Source: Bretschneidera sinensis (Eukaryota > Streptophyta > Magnoliopsida > Brassicales > Akaniaceae). From it: 64,000 nucleotides of DNA. How positions within the stretch are numbered: the stretch's first letter is position 1; each line of letters starts with the position of its first letter. Positions 46,560-57,839 of the stretch are shown piece after piece. Under the pieces are notes generated by a model, which saw only the letters and a list, made by a program, of their open reading frames with translations, did not search any database and was not told the origin of the DNA. The translations under genes were made by a program, and so were the position numbers. Location of the stretch: positions 96,683,873 through 96,747,872 of the forward strand of contig CM043704.1 in the NCBI GenBank assembly GCA_023935145.1, written 5' to 3'.

Positions 46560-49500
46560 ACCTTGTCCACATGAATGCTTCATTCCATAACATTTTCCCG
46601 AATAAAATGATACCGAACATCCATATGCTTAGTCCTCTCATGGAACACTGGATTCTTACACAAGTGCAATGCACTTTGGCTATCCGAACACACCACCACC
46701 TGCTCTTTTAGGACCTTCAACTCTTCCAACAACCCTTTACACCACATAACCTCCTTAATGGCTTCTGCTGCTGCTATGTACTCCACTTTGATTGTTAAAA
46801 GTGCTTCCACTGGCTGCAACTGAGCCTTCCAACTTATACAACATCCGTGTAAGTTGAATAAGTATGAGGCAATCGATCTTCTCTTTGTGTGAACCTTTTC
46901 GCCACTAGCCTAGCCTTATATCGGACTTTATCCCCTGGAGTGTTTCCTTATTTGATCTTATAAATCCACTTACAATCCACAACTCTTTGTTTTTCTATTT
47001 TGGTCACCAATTCCCAAGAGTTGTTCTTTCTCAAAGAATGCATTTTCTCCTCCATAGCTAGCTTCTATCTTGATGAATCCTTACATTCCATGGCATCAAT
47101 GTAAGTTTCTAGTTCATAGTTGATTATCCCCCATTCTGAATAAGGAGTTGCTACATTAGCATCCGCAAAACCATATCTCAAAGGTGGTTTGACCAGCCTT
47201 CTTTCCTTGTCCTTTGTGAGCTGATAATCATTTTGATTTGCTGCATTATCCCCTTAGCCTCCTCTCGAGTGTCTTGAGCTTGGCCTTCATAAATGGGCTT
47301 TACCTGATCTGAACCCTCTTGCCTTCCTTGCTCTACCTGAACTGAATTTTTTTTTATGCTATTCTCCAAATATACCGGGTTGGTTTGCTCACTTTCCCCT
47401 GTAGGGTTAGTTTTCTTCGAATAGGGAAATAATAGCTCATTAAAAATGATATCCCTACTTATTATGAGTATAGTTCCTTTTGGCTCTAAGAACCACAACC
47501 TATACCCTTTAACCCCTTCACCATATCCTAAAAACACACACTTTCTAGACCTTGGGCTAAGTTTACCATCCTTTTGATGTGCAAACGCAGTACATCCAAA
47601 AGTCTTAAGGTTGCTGAACTCAGAGGGTTTTCCACTCCACTTCTCCCAGGGAGTCTTAAGATCCAAAGCTCTAGAGGGTGATCTATTAACCAAATACGCA
47701 GCAGTAGACACAGCTTCCCCCTAAAAACATTTGGGTAAACCAGAGCCAATAATCATGCACCTGACCTTTTCCATAAGGGTCCTATTCATCCTTTCAGCAA
47801 CTCTATTTTGCTGAGGCGTTTTCACAACTGTTCTATGTCTTAGAATCCCATTTAACTCACAAAATTTGTCAAAATCTTGATTGCAAAATTCTTAGCCATT
47901 ATCGGTTCTTAAAACCTTAACTACCTTGCCTGTTTGAGTTTCCAGCAACTTTTTCCACACCACGAACTTATTCAAAGCATCTGATTTTTTTTTTAACAAA
48001 TAAACTCAAACCTTTCTAGAATAATCATCAATTAAAGAAAGAAAGTAAAGATTACCTCCTTGTGTTGGTGTTCTTGCTGGTCCCCAAAGATCAGCATGAA
48101 TGTAGTTAAGAATACCCTTTGATTTATGCACTCCGGTGTTGAAGCTAACCCGATGTTGCTTTCCGAGAACATAACTCTCGCAGAAATCAAGTTTCTCTAC
48201 CTTGTCACCATCAAGTAAGTCATTCTTGCTGAGAACTTACAGCCCCTTTTCGCTCATGTGTCCTAAGCGATTGTGCCAAAGAACCACCTTATCCATCTCA
48301 GCCATCAAGCTTACTGCTTGATTCTTGATGTCCGTCTCTCTAATCATCTCATAGAGACCGTCCTTTATTGCTGCTTTGATCATTACCAAGGCTCCTTTGG
48401 TTATCTTGATCTTTCCTTCCTCTGCTTTGTATGTGTACCCCATGGAATCTAGATGCCCCAATGAGATCAAATTTCTTCTCAAATCCGGAAGATATCTCAC
48501 ATTCCGCAGCAGCCTTGTAACTCCATCAAACATCCTTAATTGGATGTCTCCTATGCCCCTCACTAGGCAAGAAGTATCGTTCCCCAAGAAAACCTTTCCT
48601 TCATTGGTTTCTTTGAAATTGTTGAACCAATCCTGATGAGGACACATGTGATAAGTGCACTCGGAATCCAAGATCCGTTTCTCGCTACTTTGCCTCTTAC
48701 TCACATTTGAGCACACAACAAGAATATCATCATCTTGCTGTTCTCCCTTGGCAATTGAAGCCTCTCCATTGTTGGTATGACCTCTTCCTTTCTCATCCCT
48801 CATCATCTTCTTGCAATCTTTCTTGAAATGACCCTCCTTATTGCAGTAGTAGCATCGCTTTCCTCAAAACTTCGGTTTAGAGTGCGATCTTCCATGGCTT
48901 TGACGTCTACCCTTTGATTTGTCCCGGTAGTTGCCATGGTTGTTGTTGCCATTCCGAGTTACAGACTTTCCTCTAACGAACAGACATTCTCCATTTGATC
49001 CTTCCATCATCTTGGCTTTGAAATCATGAGCCCTTATAGCATTAATCACAATTTTTTTTGGTTAGTGTATCTCTTCCATATTCAATAGCATTAATCAAGC
49101 TTTCAAAACAATCAGGAAGAGAATTCAACAATATAACAACCAATTGTTCATCCGGGAATGTTATACTACAACTAGTCAAATCTTGAACTAGTTTATTAAA
49201 CACATCAAGATTATCTTGCAACTCTTTATTAGGATCCATTTTAAAAGCAAAGATACGTTTGAGAAGATATATTTTATTAGGGAGAGTCTTGGTAAGAAAC
49301 AACTCATCTAGTTTCTTCCAAATAACAGTTGGATCTTTCGAATCTCCACATTCCTTTGTCACACTATCCGACATGTGCAGTAAGATGGTGCTATACGCCA
49401 TCTTTTTCATCTCATTTCGTTGGAGCTTCGTGATACTTTCTAGAAAATCATCATCTTCTCCAATAGCCAAGTCCACCTTTTGTTGCATAAGAACTGCTTT

Positions 49501-49566
49501 GATTTTCTGCTTCCAAAGGGCAAAGTCTACTTTTTCATCAAACTTCTCAACAATGAAGTTTTCCAT
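46560..49566 (-). pseudogene. copia 2 gag-pol (broken, RT deleted)
   Basis: gag starts at ATG 49566: MENFIVEKFDEKVDFALWKQ. It is followed by a CCHC knuckle CYYCNKEGHFKKDC near 48820-48860 with a stop just before it. The protease is RILDSECTYHMCP, with Glu where Gly usually follows the catalytic DS. The integrase has WHNRLGHMSEKGL, then ADLWGP, RTDNG and QQNRVAERMNRT (DDE) with several stops. A few RT residues (NSWELVTKIEKQRVVDCKWI) follow near 46940-47020, then the frame jumps to RNase H (VEYIAAAEAIKEVMWCKGLL, HERTKHMDVRYHFIRE). The RT palm including the YVDD motif is missing. Confidence 0.9.
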
Positions 49567-49717
49567 CTTGCAGGAAAAATCCCAAGATTTATGGAGCACC
49601 CACAATTGCTTTCCAACTTCTAAACTTCAAGAACCCGATCAAATCTTGATCCCAGCACCGTTCTTGAATCTCCCAAGAAGTTTCCTTTGATTCTTGGAGT
49701 CTAGCTCTAATACTACT

Positions 49718-50543
49718 GTTGAAAATCACCTTTTGTATCCCAAGTGGTGACCTTCAAACACCCAAATCCTGAATGATTTGGACCGAACAAGAATCAAACC
49801 ATAAAAGAGAAAATACAAGCAATTGTTATCGAGGTTCGGCAATTTGCTTACGCCTCTGTGAGCTCCTCCGAGCTCTTTGCACTAAATCAATGAAGTTTTT
49901 ACAATTACAACAACACCTCCTCAAGAACCCTCTTGTTCTTGATGAATGAAAGAAAAGAAAAGAAAGAGATAAGAAGTAAGTGTTTTCCTGGAATTTTTCC
50001 CAAGAAAATTCCAATTACAAAGCTCTTGAACTCCTAATCTTGAATACTCTCTCTCACTAGAAACACTTCTAAAGATTTGAGAGCCTATCTCTCTTAACAC
50101 CAGCCACTCTTGGAATGAGACCTCTTCTTGTGTCTCTTGTGTTTTGTGTCTTTGCACTCTCACACTTTCACTTGTTGTTATTGCTCCTAGATGACTCTTT
50201 ATATAGAGCAACAACTTCTTTAACCAATTTTGAAGTCAATCTCAACCCTTTGATATTGAGAACCAAACAATCATGGCCCTCCAAGTGGTCTAAGCGATCC
50301 TGTGCGTTTTAATCAAACCCCACGCACCAGCTGAACAAAGCCCAAAAATGGTGTCAGGTGTGCCTGACGCCACGGCCCAGAACAGGGCAGGCCGCGACGC
50401 ACAACAGGGGAAAAAATCCCTCCTTGCTGGTGGCCGCGACGCACACCTGGAGGAGGCATAACCCTCCTTGTTGGAGGCCGCGGTGCCAAAGGCTATTGAA
50501 ACCTCATCTTCCAATCATTTAATTCTTAGACAAATTCCCAATA
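49718..50543 (-). repeat. copia 2 5' LTR
   Basis: 826 bp, aligned with 45570-46381 over its whole length. It has small insertions (for example an added TGTGTTTTGTGTCTTTG-like stretch near 50138-50154) that explain the 14-bp length difference. Confidence 0.88.
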
Positions 50544-50548
50544 GTATC

Positions 50549-51533
50549 AAACATAAGTTCTTTCCTCTTCCCACTGATTTGTCTCTTTCTTTTATTTGTT
50601 CTCTTTTTAACAGACTGTCCTGTTGCCCGATTTTTAAAGATATTTTATCCATCAATAAAAAGCAGACAATGCCTTCGAACTTCTGATCTTTCTTTATTTT
50701 CTCTTTTAGTTTTTAAATTTGGCAAACAGAACTTTATTAAACAGTACTAAAATCTTGCTTGTGCAACAATGATCCCCTCCCCTGAAAATTATCTTTCTTT
50801 CTTTCTACTTCAGTACAAAGAAAGAAAAATCCAGCAAACAAAACACCAGATTGTCAAACAATCAAGTGAAGTTTTAAGTACTCACATGAACCAACAAACT
50901 CAACAAAAAAAATTAACAGCATCAATACTTAATTTAAAATTAAGAAAATTAAGATTAGAGAGATTAGAGGGAAACCTTGTAGTAGCAGAATCCATGACTA
51001 TGATTAACATGAAAGCCTATGGAGATAGATGAAGAGGGAGAACCCTGCAATGAACCACCTTCAAGGGAAACTTGCAGGGTACTCTCTCTCCATCGATCTC
51101 CCAGGGTTCCATAGGAGACGAGCATACTTTACTTGAAATTGAAAAGAAGAAAAAAAATCTCTAGAAAACTGTAAGAATAAACTTTAGTTGTGGAGAGAAC
51201 GAAAAGCACTAATTGAAGTCATATAAAGAAGAGGGTTTTGTTAATTAGTAGAAGATGTCCTAATCCACCTTGTGGTAGGAGTGATCCGTTTCAATGTATG
51301 TATAGTTTCGCACAAGAAATCTAATACTGTAATCCGTCTTCAACAAGGACGTCAATGCAATCCCCAAACGGAAAATAAGGGTGAAACTGCTTGTTGGTCC
51401 TTTAACTTTATCTCTAAACTCAACTTTATTTGTGAAGTTTAATTTATTTCAGTTGAAACCTTGATGTTATTAAATTGCCCAAATTGAGCTTGCATGCTCC
51501 GAATATCAGATTGAGATGTAAAATTTTAGAAGT
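50549..51533. other. older locus DNA between copia 2 and the Tat element
   Basis: About 1 kb without recognised genes. Once the elements and duplicated targets are removed it should be continuous on the left with the sequence before 35291 and on the right with that after 63519. It contains the hairpin at 51016-51115. Confidence 0.6.
51016..51115. ncRNA. candidate miRNA-precursor-like hairpin
   Basis: The arms 51023-51050 and 51072-51099 pair over 28 positions with 24 Watson-Crick pairs, one G-U (plus strand) and three isolated mismatches. The inner end is CCCTGCAA/TTGCAGGG with a 21-nt loop. An outer stem CCTATGG/CCATAGG (51016-51022 with 51109-51115) closes the structure past a 9-nt one-sided bulge. 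Size and mismatch pattern fit plant miRNA precursor criteria on either strand. On the minus strand the 5' arm contains GAGAGAGAGTACCC. No expression evidence is available, and a plain inverted repeat is the alternative. Confidence 0.4.
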
Positions 51534-52177
51534 TGATACTACCAAAATATGACACTCCAATAAGAGGAGGACACGTGGATCATCGTGATCCCAGAATTCA
51601 AAGAGACACGCGGACAATTCAGGCCCAGACAGTTGGATCTCCAGGTCATGACCGCCCTTCAGGGCATTATTGCCTCCAGCTGGGCCTCCAGGTCATGACC
51701 GCCCTCAGGGGCATCTTGGCCCCAGCTGGGCCTCCACGTCACCACCGCCCTCCGAACCATCATTTCCCAACCAAGTTGGGACGTCAGATCTAAACACCAT
51801 CTTACGCATAGACAGCTCTGGAGTAAGCCAACAAGGCAAAAGCCCTACTGAACGGTTCTCAGCTTCCTAGCTGGGCCTCATAGGCATCATTACCCAACCC
51901 AGTTGGGGTATCCTGTCACAGCCGCCCCGACCCACTACCGCCTCCGAATATCACCGCCTCCGAAACTCTATAAAAGGACTTGGTAAGCGGTCCAAAGGGG
52001 GGGACAGAGCTTTTCAGCTTTAAACACATACAACCTTGAGCTTTTGCTAACTTAAGCATCGGAGCATCCTCGGAGGCATCCCCTCCGTCGATCCCAATAG
52101 CTAATCTCCCTTTCTCTGTGCAGGTACTTCTGCAGGCTAAACATCCAGCTCAGCAACACTCATTTTTGGCATCAACA
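51534..52177 (+). repeat. Tat element 5' LTR (644 bp)
   Basis: A TATAAAA box lies at 51969-51975 and a G-box CACGTG at 51572-51577. The left part holds repeated GGGCCTCCAGGTCATGACCG strings. Followed by GAT and the primer site. Confidence 0.95.
51969..51975 (+). promoter_or_regulatory. TATA box in the Tat 5' LTR
   Basis: CTCTATAAAAGGAC, conserved at 63306-63312 in the 3' LTR. It would start genomic RNA near 52000, about 175 bp before the LTR end. Confidence 0.75.
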
Positions 52178-52180
52178 GAT

Positions 52181-52197
52181 TGGCGCCGTCCGTGGGA
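52181..52197 (+). promoter_or_regulatory. primer-binding site
   Basis: TGGCGCCGTCCGTGGGA, three bases after the LTR end. The first nine bases match the 3' end complement of plant tRNA-Asp as I know it. The exact tRNA is uncertain. Confidence 0.75.
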
Positions 52198-52254
52198 AAC
52201 TACATTTCTCGCTGACAGTAACAGCGAAGAAGTCAAAAGAACTCATCTGTTAGC

Positions 52255-54654
52255 ATACCTCCAAAAACACCCGCCAGGGATCTAGGCGCTCGCGTGCTAC
52301 GGTCGGGAGACAGTTCTTCAGCCGAACCCGAGGTTCACCCGAATGAAGGCACGCTCCAGGCGCAATTCGCAGAGCTTGCACACCTGGTGGCCGATCTGGC
52401 TGCCGAAGTTCGCAGGAGACCTCAGCAAACGCTGCCACTCCCATCGCTGGAACCAGGTCACGATGTTTCCACTGACCGCCGCCCACCAGCTGATGTCTGC
52501 TCGGCGACCCACTCACCTCCCCCAGCCAAGTTCAGAGAGAGTCCCGTGCCCAAGAACAGCGAAGGGTTTGGCAAACGGATCGAGGACATAGAGGGACGCA
52601 TCAATGAGGCGTTTAAAGAACGCGGCCACAGTATTAGCGATGATCTCGACGTACAGGACCCACCTTTCATACAAGAAGTCCTTGACGCCCCCCTCCCACA
52701 CAATTTTCGGATGCCACAAATCAAACTTTACGATGGATCCACAGATCCCTTAGATCACCTCCAGCACTACCGAACCACAATGACCCTCCATAGACATTCG
52801 GACCCTGTGATGTGCAGAGCGTTTCCATTAACCCTAGAGAAAGCGGCTGGGACGTGGTATTCCCGCTTGAAACCAGGGGGTATTCGCACCTTCAAAGACC
52901 TAAGCTATGCCTTCGCCTCACATTTCATCAGCAGCAAAGGACCCAAGAAAACTTCGGAGTCTCTGTTTAATATTGTCCAGTCAAAAGGAGAGAAGCTTCG
53001 CGCCTATATTTCCAGATTCAACACTGCAGCTTGGGAGATCCCAGACCTTGATCCCAATGTTCAGCTCCTGGCATTCAAAAATGGATTAAGATCCGGATTC
53101 TTCAGCTCAAAACTCATCAGACGTCCGCCTATGGACATGAATGAAGTCTTGGCGCGAGCCGAAAAATACATGCTAGCAGAAGATGATCAAGCATTCTGAA
53201 GAGAACGCGAAGGAGATACGGAAAAGAGGAAGAGAGGCCCCACTAGTCCCAGCCGCGAACCCTCTAAGCGGCCGTTTCGCGAGGAGAAACCCAGAACCCT
53301 CAGGCCTTTCGAGGATAGATCCCGGACTCTTGCAACCTACGGAACCAGAGCCAGAACTCCGGGGCAAATCCACAGCTATGCACCACTGAATGCCTCCAGG
53401 ACCAACATTCTGATGCAGATTCATGACAGGGACCTCTTGCAATGGCCTCCAAGGCCGCCGAACCTCAACCCAGATCGCAATACTTGGTGTAGGTTCCACA
53501 GAAACTTCGGCCATGATACGGAAGAGTGTAAGGCCTTAAAAAATCAGATCGATGCCCTCATCAATCGAGGGCATCTAAAAGAATACGTCGGGCCACGACA
53601 GGAGAAATGTGATGAACGATCGCGTAGAAGCCCTGAACGTCCTTATGAACGAAACAGACCTACAAGGGCAGCCCGGAAGAGCCCAGGGCCAAGTTATAGG
53701 GAGCCCAGCCAGAAAAAACCGGAGGTCCCCGTGGCGAAGATTATCAAAACCATTTACGGAGGACTCGTTGTTGGCGGGGGGTCCCATGCTCGCAGTAGGT
53801 CTTATGCTAGGTCAATAGCCTCTGTTGCTGGACCTCAGAAAAGATCTAGGACCGGAGAGACTATTTCTTTTTCGGACAAAGACTTGGAAGGAGTGCAGAT
53901 CCCACACGACGATGCTGTTGTAATTTCACTCCTTGTGGCCAACCATGAGATAAGACGAGTCCTAGTCGATAACGGGAGCTCGGCCGACATCCTCTTTTAT
54001 GATGCCTTTCACCAAATGCAGCTGGGCGATGCACATTTGGAGCTGGTCTCCACCCCACTCTATGGCTTCTCAGGGGGACCGGTCTTTACAGAAGGCAGCA
54101 TAACTCTCCCGGTAACTGCGCGAACGGCACCTCAAACAACAACCGTACATTTCACTTTGTTAATTGTCCGACAACCCTCCTCCTATAATATGATACTCGG
54201 ACGACCCACGCTGAATAAACTCCGAGCGGTTGTCTCTACCCATCATCTCAAAATCAAATTCCCCACGACAGACGGAGTAGGCGAGATCAAAGGAGATCAA
54301 CGAACCGCCAGATCCTGTTATCTCAGTGCAATAAAAGGTAAAAAGACGGAAGCCCTACCACTCGAACTGGATGACCTTAGGGATGAAGCAAGCAACCTAC
54401 GAGGTAGGCCCGGAGAAGATGTACTCACAATCCCCCTTGGCGAAGATAGCGCCAAAACTGTTCAAATTGGTTCCAACCTGTCCAGCACTTTTCAGGAATC
54501 TCTATTAGCCCTTCTACGGGCAAACCAAGATCTATTCGCCTGGACTGCTGCAGATATGCCAGGAATCAGCCCGGACGTCATCGTACATCGCTTGAGTGTT
54601 GACCCAACCCACAAACCGGTTATTCAGAAGAAAAGGTCGTTTGCTTCTGAGCGA
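52255..54654 (+). pseudogene. Tat gag and protease
   Basis: The frame runs from about 52255, where ATACCTCCAAAAACACC stands at the place of an expected ATGCCTCC start, so the start codon may be lost by G to A. The gag domain includes PLTLEKAAGTWYSRLKPGGI, FASHFISSKGPKKTSESLFN and RAYISRFNTAAWEIPDLDPN. It is stopped by TGA at 53197-53199, but the same frame continues into a zinc-knuckle-like WCRFHRNFGHDTEECKALKN. The protease carries VLVDNGSSADILFYDAFHQM and later YNMILGRPTLNKL, the Tat form of the active site. There is no frameshift in the whole stretch. It would supply capsid and processing functions if readable. Confidence 0.92.
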
Positions 54655-56330
54655 TAGGCAGTTGTTCGGGCAGAAGTTGAGAAATTACGTTCGGCTGATT
54701 TCATCCGAGAGGTGAGCTATCCGGACTGGGTATCTAATGTTGTAATGGTAAAAAAGGCAAACGGCAAGTAGTGAATTTGTATAGACTTTTCTGATCTCAA
54801 TAAAGCCTGTCCTAAAGACAGTTTTCCTTTGCCCCGGATTGATCAACTCGTTGACGCAACATCCGGCCATGAGCTGTTAACATTCATGGATGCTTACTCC
54901 GGGTATAACCAAATCCTTATGCATCCGCCTGACCAAGAGAAGACGGCATTTATCACAGAGCAAGGCCTATACTGTTATAGGGTCATGCTGTTCGGTTTGA
55001 AAAATGCTGGAGCCACTTACCAGAGACTAGTAAACAAGATATTCAAAGAGCAGATGGGTCGGAATATGGAAGTATATGTGGACGACATGCTGGTCAAAAG
55101 TGTCAAAACACAAGACCACGAGGCAGATCTCCAAGAAGCTTTTGACATACTCCGCCATCATCGCATGAATTTGAACCCCGCAAAGTGTGCCTTTGGGGTC
55201 ACCGGGGGAAAATTCCTCGGCTTCCTGGTCACCCACAGAGGTATAGAAGCCAATCTAGAAAAGATTGATGCTGTTCTTAACATAAGCCCGCCTCGGACCG
55301 TTAGGGAAGTCCAGCGCCTTACTGGAAGAATAGCGGCCCTCAGCCGATTCATGTCAAAATCTGCCGAGAAGTGCCTTCCCTTTTTTAAAGCCATCCGTCG
55401 GTCCCAGAACTTCGTATGGGACGAAGCTTGTCAAGAAGCCTTCAGGGTGCTGAAAATATATTTGGGGACACCTCCCGTGCTTACCAAACCAATAGCCGGC
55501 GAAAACCTTTTCTTATATCTTTCAGCTGGTCCCGAAGTAGTGGCCTCCGTCTTAATACGAGAAGAAGGAGGCACACAGAAGCCAGTGTATTATGTCAGCA
55601 AGGTGCTTCATGATGCCGAAACAAGATATCTTCCAACGGAAAAGATGGCGTATGCTCTGTTGATTTCGGCCCGGAAGCTTCGACCTTATTTTCAATCTCA
55701 TACCATCACGGTCCTCACCAACCAGCCTCTTCGACAAATACTCCACAAGCCAGATGTCACCGGTAGAGTAGTCAAATGGTCCATAGAGTTGGGAGAGTTC
55801 GACATCCGTTATCGGCCTCGGACAGCTATCAAAGCGCAAGCCCTAGCTGATTTTGTCATGGAAACTACTTTGCCCTTAACAGAAGCAGAATCTCCGCAGG
55901 ATGTTAGTCGAACGAACCTGCCTTTACGATGGACCCTTCATGTGGACGGATCCTCTACCGACTCTGGAAGCGGAGCAGGGCTCATTCTGAGCGGTCCCGA
56001 TAACTTCGCCATTGAGTACGCCCTGAGGTTCGGGTTTCCAGCGTCGAACAATGAAGCCGAGTATGAAGCTCTACTCGCAGGCATGAAACTAGCCAAGGTG
56101 ATATCTGTACAAAATTTACATATATATAGCGATTCCCAACCAGTGGTGAACCAAGTGAACGGCGAATTCGAGGCCCGAGGAGAAAAAATCGCTCGCTACC
56201 TAGCAGCAGCAAAGGCATTAGCCGGGCAGTTTGAAGTCTTTTCTCTAAACCAGATTCCGCGGGCAGAAAATACGAAGGCCGACTCATTGGCCCGGCTTGC
56301 TTCGTCTTGCCAGCTCGAGTCCAAGCGAGC
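54655..56330 (+). pseudogene. Tat reverse transcriptase and dual RNase H
   Basis: Starts with TAG at 54655-54657 in place of the usual Gln codon (SER*AVVRAEVEKL). TAG TGA at 54769-54774 replaces the usual WR of NGKWRMCVD. RT motifs follow: FPLPRIDQLVD, MDAYSGYNQILM, MLFGLKNAGATYQRLVNKIF and YVDDMLVKS. The first RNase H (PVYYVSKVLHDAETRYLPTE) is the degenerate gypsy copy. The second is WTLHVDGSS, NNEAEYEALLAGMKLA and IYSDSQPVVNQV, the archaeal-type RNase H acquired by the Tat lineage, with its D-E-D residues present. It is otherwise in one frame without indels. Confidence 0.93.
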
Positions 56331-57636
56331 AGTTTACCTCGAAACCCTAGCCGTGCCGAGTATCGACGAAATAATGGTCTTACCTGTGGGTGGTGAGAGA
56401 ACATGGATGAGTCCTATCCTGGAATATCTACGTGACGGTATTCTTCCCGATGATAAGGGCGAAGCTCGAAAGATTGTGTCTCGAGCCGCCCGATACGCAA
56501 TTCTGGATGATCACCTGTATAAGCGGGGGTTCACAACGCCCTTCTTAAAGTGTCTTGACCCGACAGAAGCTAATTACGCCATTCGAGAAGTCCACGAAGG
56601 TATATGTGGAAATCACCTCGGAGGACGTGCCTTGGCGTTCAAAATCCTTCGTCAATGATACTATTGGCCAAAGATGAGGGAAGCAGCCATGGAGTTGGTG
56701 ACCAAATGTCAAAGCTGTCAACGGTATGCCACTGTGCCACGACAACCAGCGAGCCTTTTGACACCAATAGTCAGTCCACTTCCTTTCGCTATGTGGGGAA
56801 TGGACCTTCTCGGGCCCTTTCCCGGAGCGACCGGCCAACGAAGATACCTCATAGTTGCCATAGATTATTTTACAAAATGGGTAGAAGCCGAACCCTTGGC
56901 CAGCATCACGGACTTTCAAGCCCGAGCCTTCGTATGGAAATAAATCGTGTGTCGGTTTGGAATACCACAAGTGTTAGTAACAGACAACGGCAAACAGTTT
57001 GACAGCGTTCGATTCAAAACATTTTGCGATGAATTACACATTGACCATCGTTTCTCTTCGGTTGGATACCCGCAAGCAAATGGACAAGCCGAAGTTACCA
57101 ACCGAACGATCTTGCAAGGCATTAAAAGGCGAATAGACGAAGCAGAGAAGCAGTGGGCAGACCATTTACCTAACATACTTTGGGCATATCGAACCACGAC
57201 TCGAGCACCTACCGGGGAAACCCCTTTCTTCATGACTTATGGGTCCGAGGCAGTCATCCCCTTGGAAATAGGAATACCTTCCTTACGAGTTCAGAATTTC
57301 GAGGAACGAAGCAATGAGGAAGCCCTTCGCACGAACGCCGATCTTTTCGACGAAGCCCGAGACAAAGCCCAAATTCGACTTGCTGTTTACCAGCAGCGAG
57401 CCACCAGGTACTTCAACTCAAGAGTAAAAGTAAGACGTTTTTGTCTTCATGACCTCGTCTTGCGAAAGAATGCAGTATCTAGGCCCCGAGAATCAGGCAA
57501 ACTAGTCCCTACTTGGGAAGGGCCGTATCGCATCAAAAAAGTATGCCGTCCTGGCACGTTTGAACTCGAAGAATTGAACGGAAATGTCATTCCTCGTACT
57601 TGGAATGCGGAACATCTTCGACGTTTTTATCAATAA
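56331..57636 (+). pseudogene. Tat integrase
   Basis: The HHCC zinc finger is split by TGA at 56656-56658: VHEGICGNHLGG lies before it and KCQSCQRY after it. The catalytic core has GMDLLGPFPG, VTDNGKQFDS and ANGQAEVTNR (D, D, E), with TAA at 56941-56943 between the first and second Asp. The C-terminal part reads WEGPYRIKKVCRPGTFELEE and ends NAEHLRRFYQ before the stop at 57634-57636. The family inserts the cDNA. Two nonsense codons disable this copy, but no frameshift is present. Confidence 0.93.
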
Positions 57637-57839
57637 ATAGCGTTGCGCGCATGTAAACAGTCTTGTTTTATATATATTAAAGACTTTACTTACATTTGTC
57701 CTGTTAACTAAACCAAATACCCAAACCAGGGCAAAAAGGGTGCACCAACAGCCCCAAAAGACAACACAAAAACGGCTGGGCCAAAACAATAAAACAACAA
57801 AAAAGGGGGGACTACGACAGAGTACCCTCGACCTAAGCC
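57637..57839. other. gap between convergent pol and antisense gene
   Basis: 203 bp of AT-rich DNA (TTTTATATATATTAAAGAC) followed by an A/C-rich stretch. It probably contains the 3' processing signals of the antisense transcript. Confidence 0.5.

Larger units (their letters stand above)
45570..50543 (-). mobile_element. Ty1/copia element 2 (Tork/Tnt1-like), internally deleted
   Basis: LTRs at 45570-46381 and 49718-50543 begin TGTTGAAAATCACC on the plus strand. The plus-strand GCTCTAATACTA just below the right LTR is the reverse of a tRNA-Met primer site, so the element runs on the minus strand. The target duplication is GTATT (45565-45569) and GTATC (50544-50548), one base altered. The LTRs differ by several percent by eye. 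gag, protease and integrase are recognisable, but most of RT is deleted. It sits a few bases right of copia 1. Confidence 0.9.

Noticed and set aside
51016..51115. Direct assignment of the hairpin to the miR156/miR529 family
   Set aside because: Only a purine-rich core is shared and the ends differ. GA-rich cores match easily by chance.
53197..56943. In-frame stops of the Tat polyprotein as programmed read-through sites
   Set aside because: There are six stops of all three kinds, some adjacent and some in conserved motif codons. This fits mutation better than regulated recoding.
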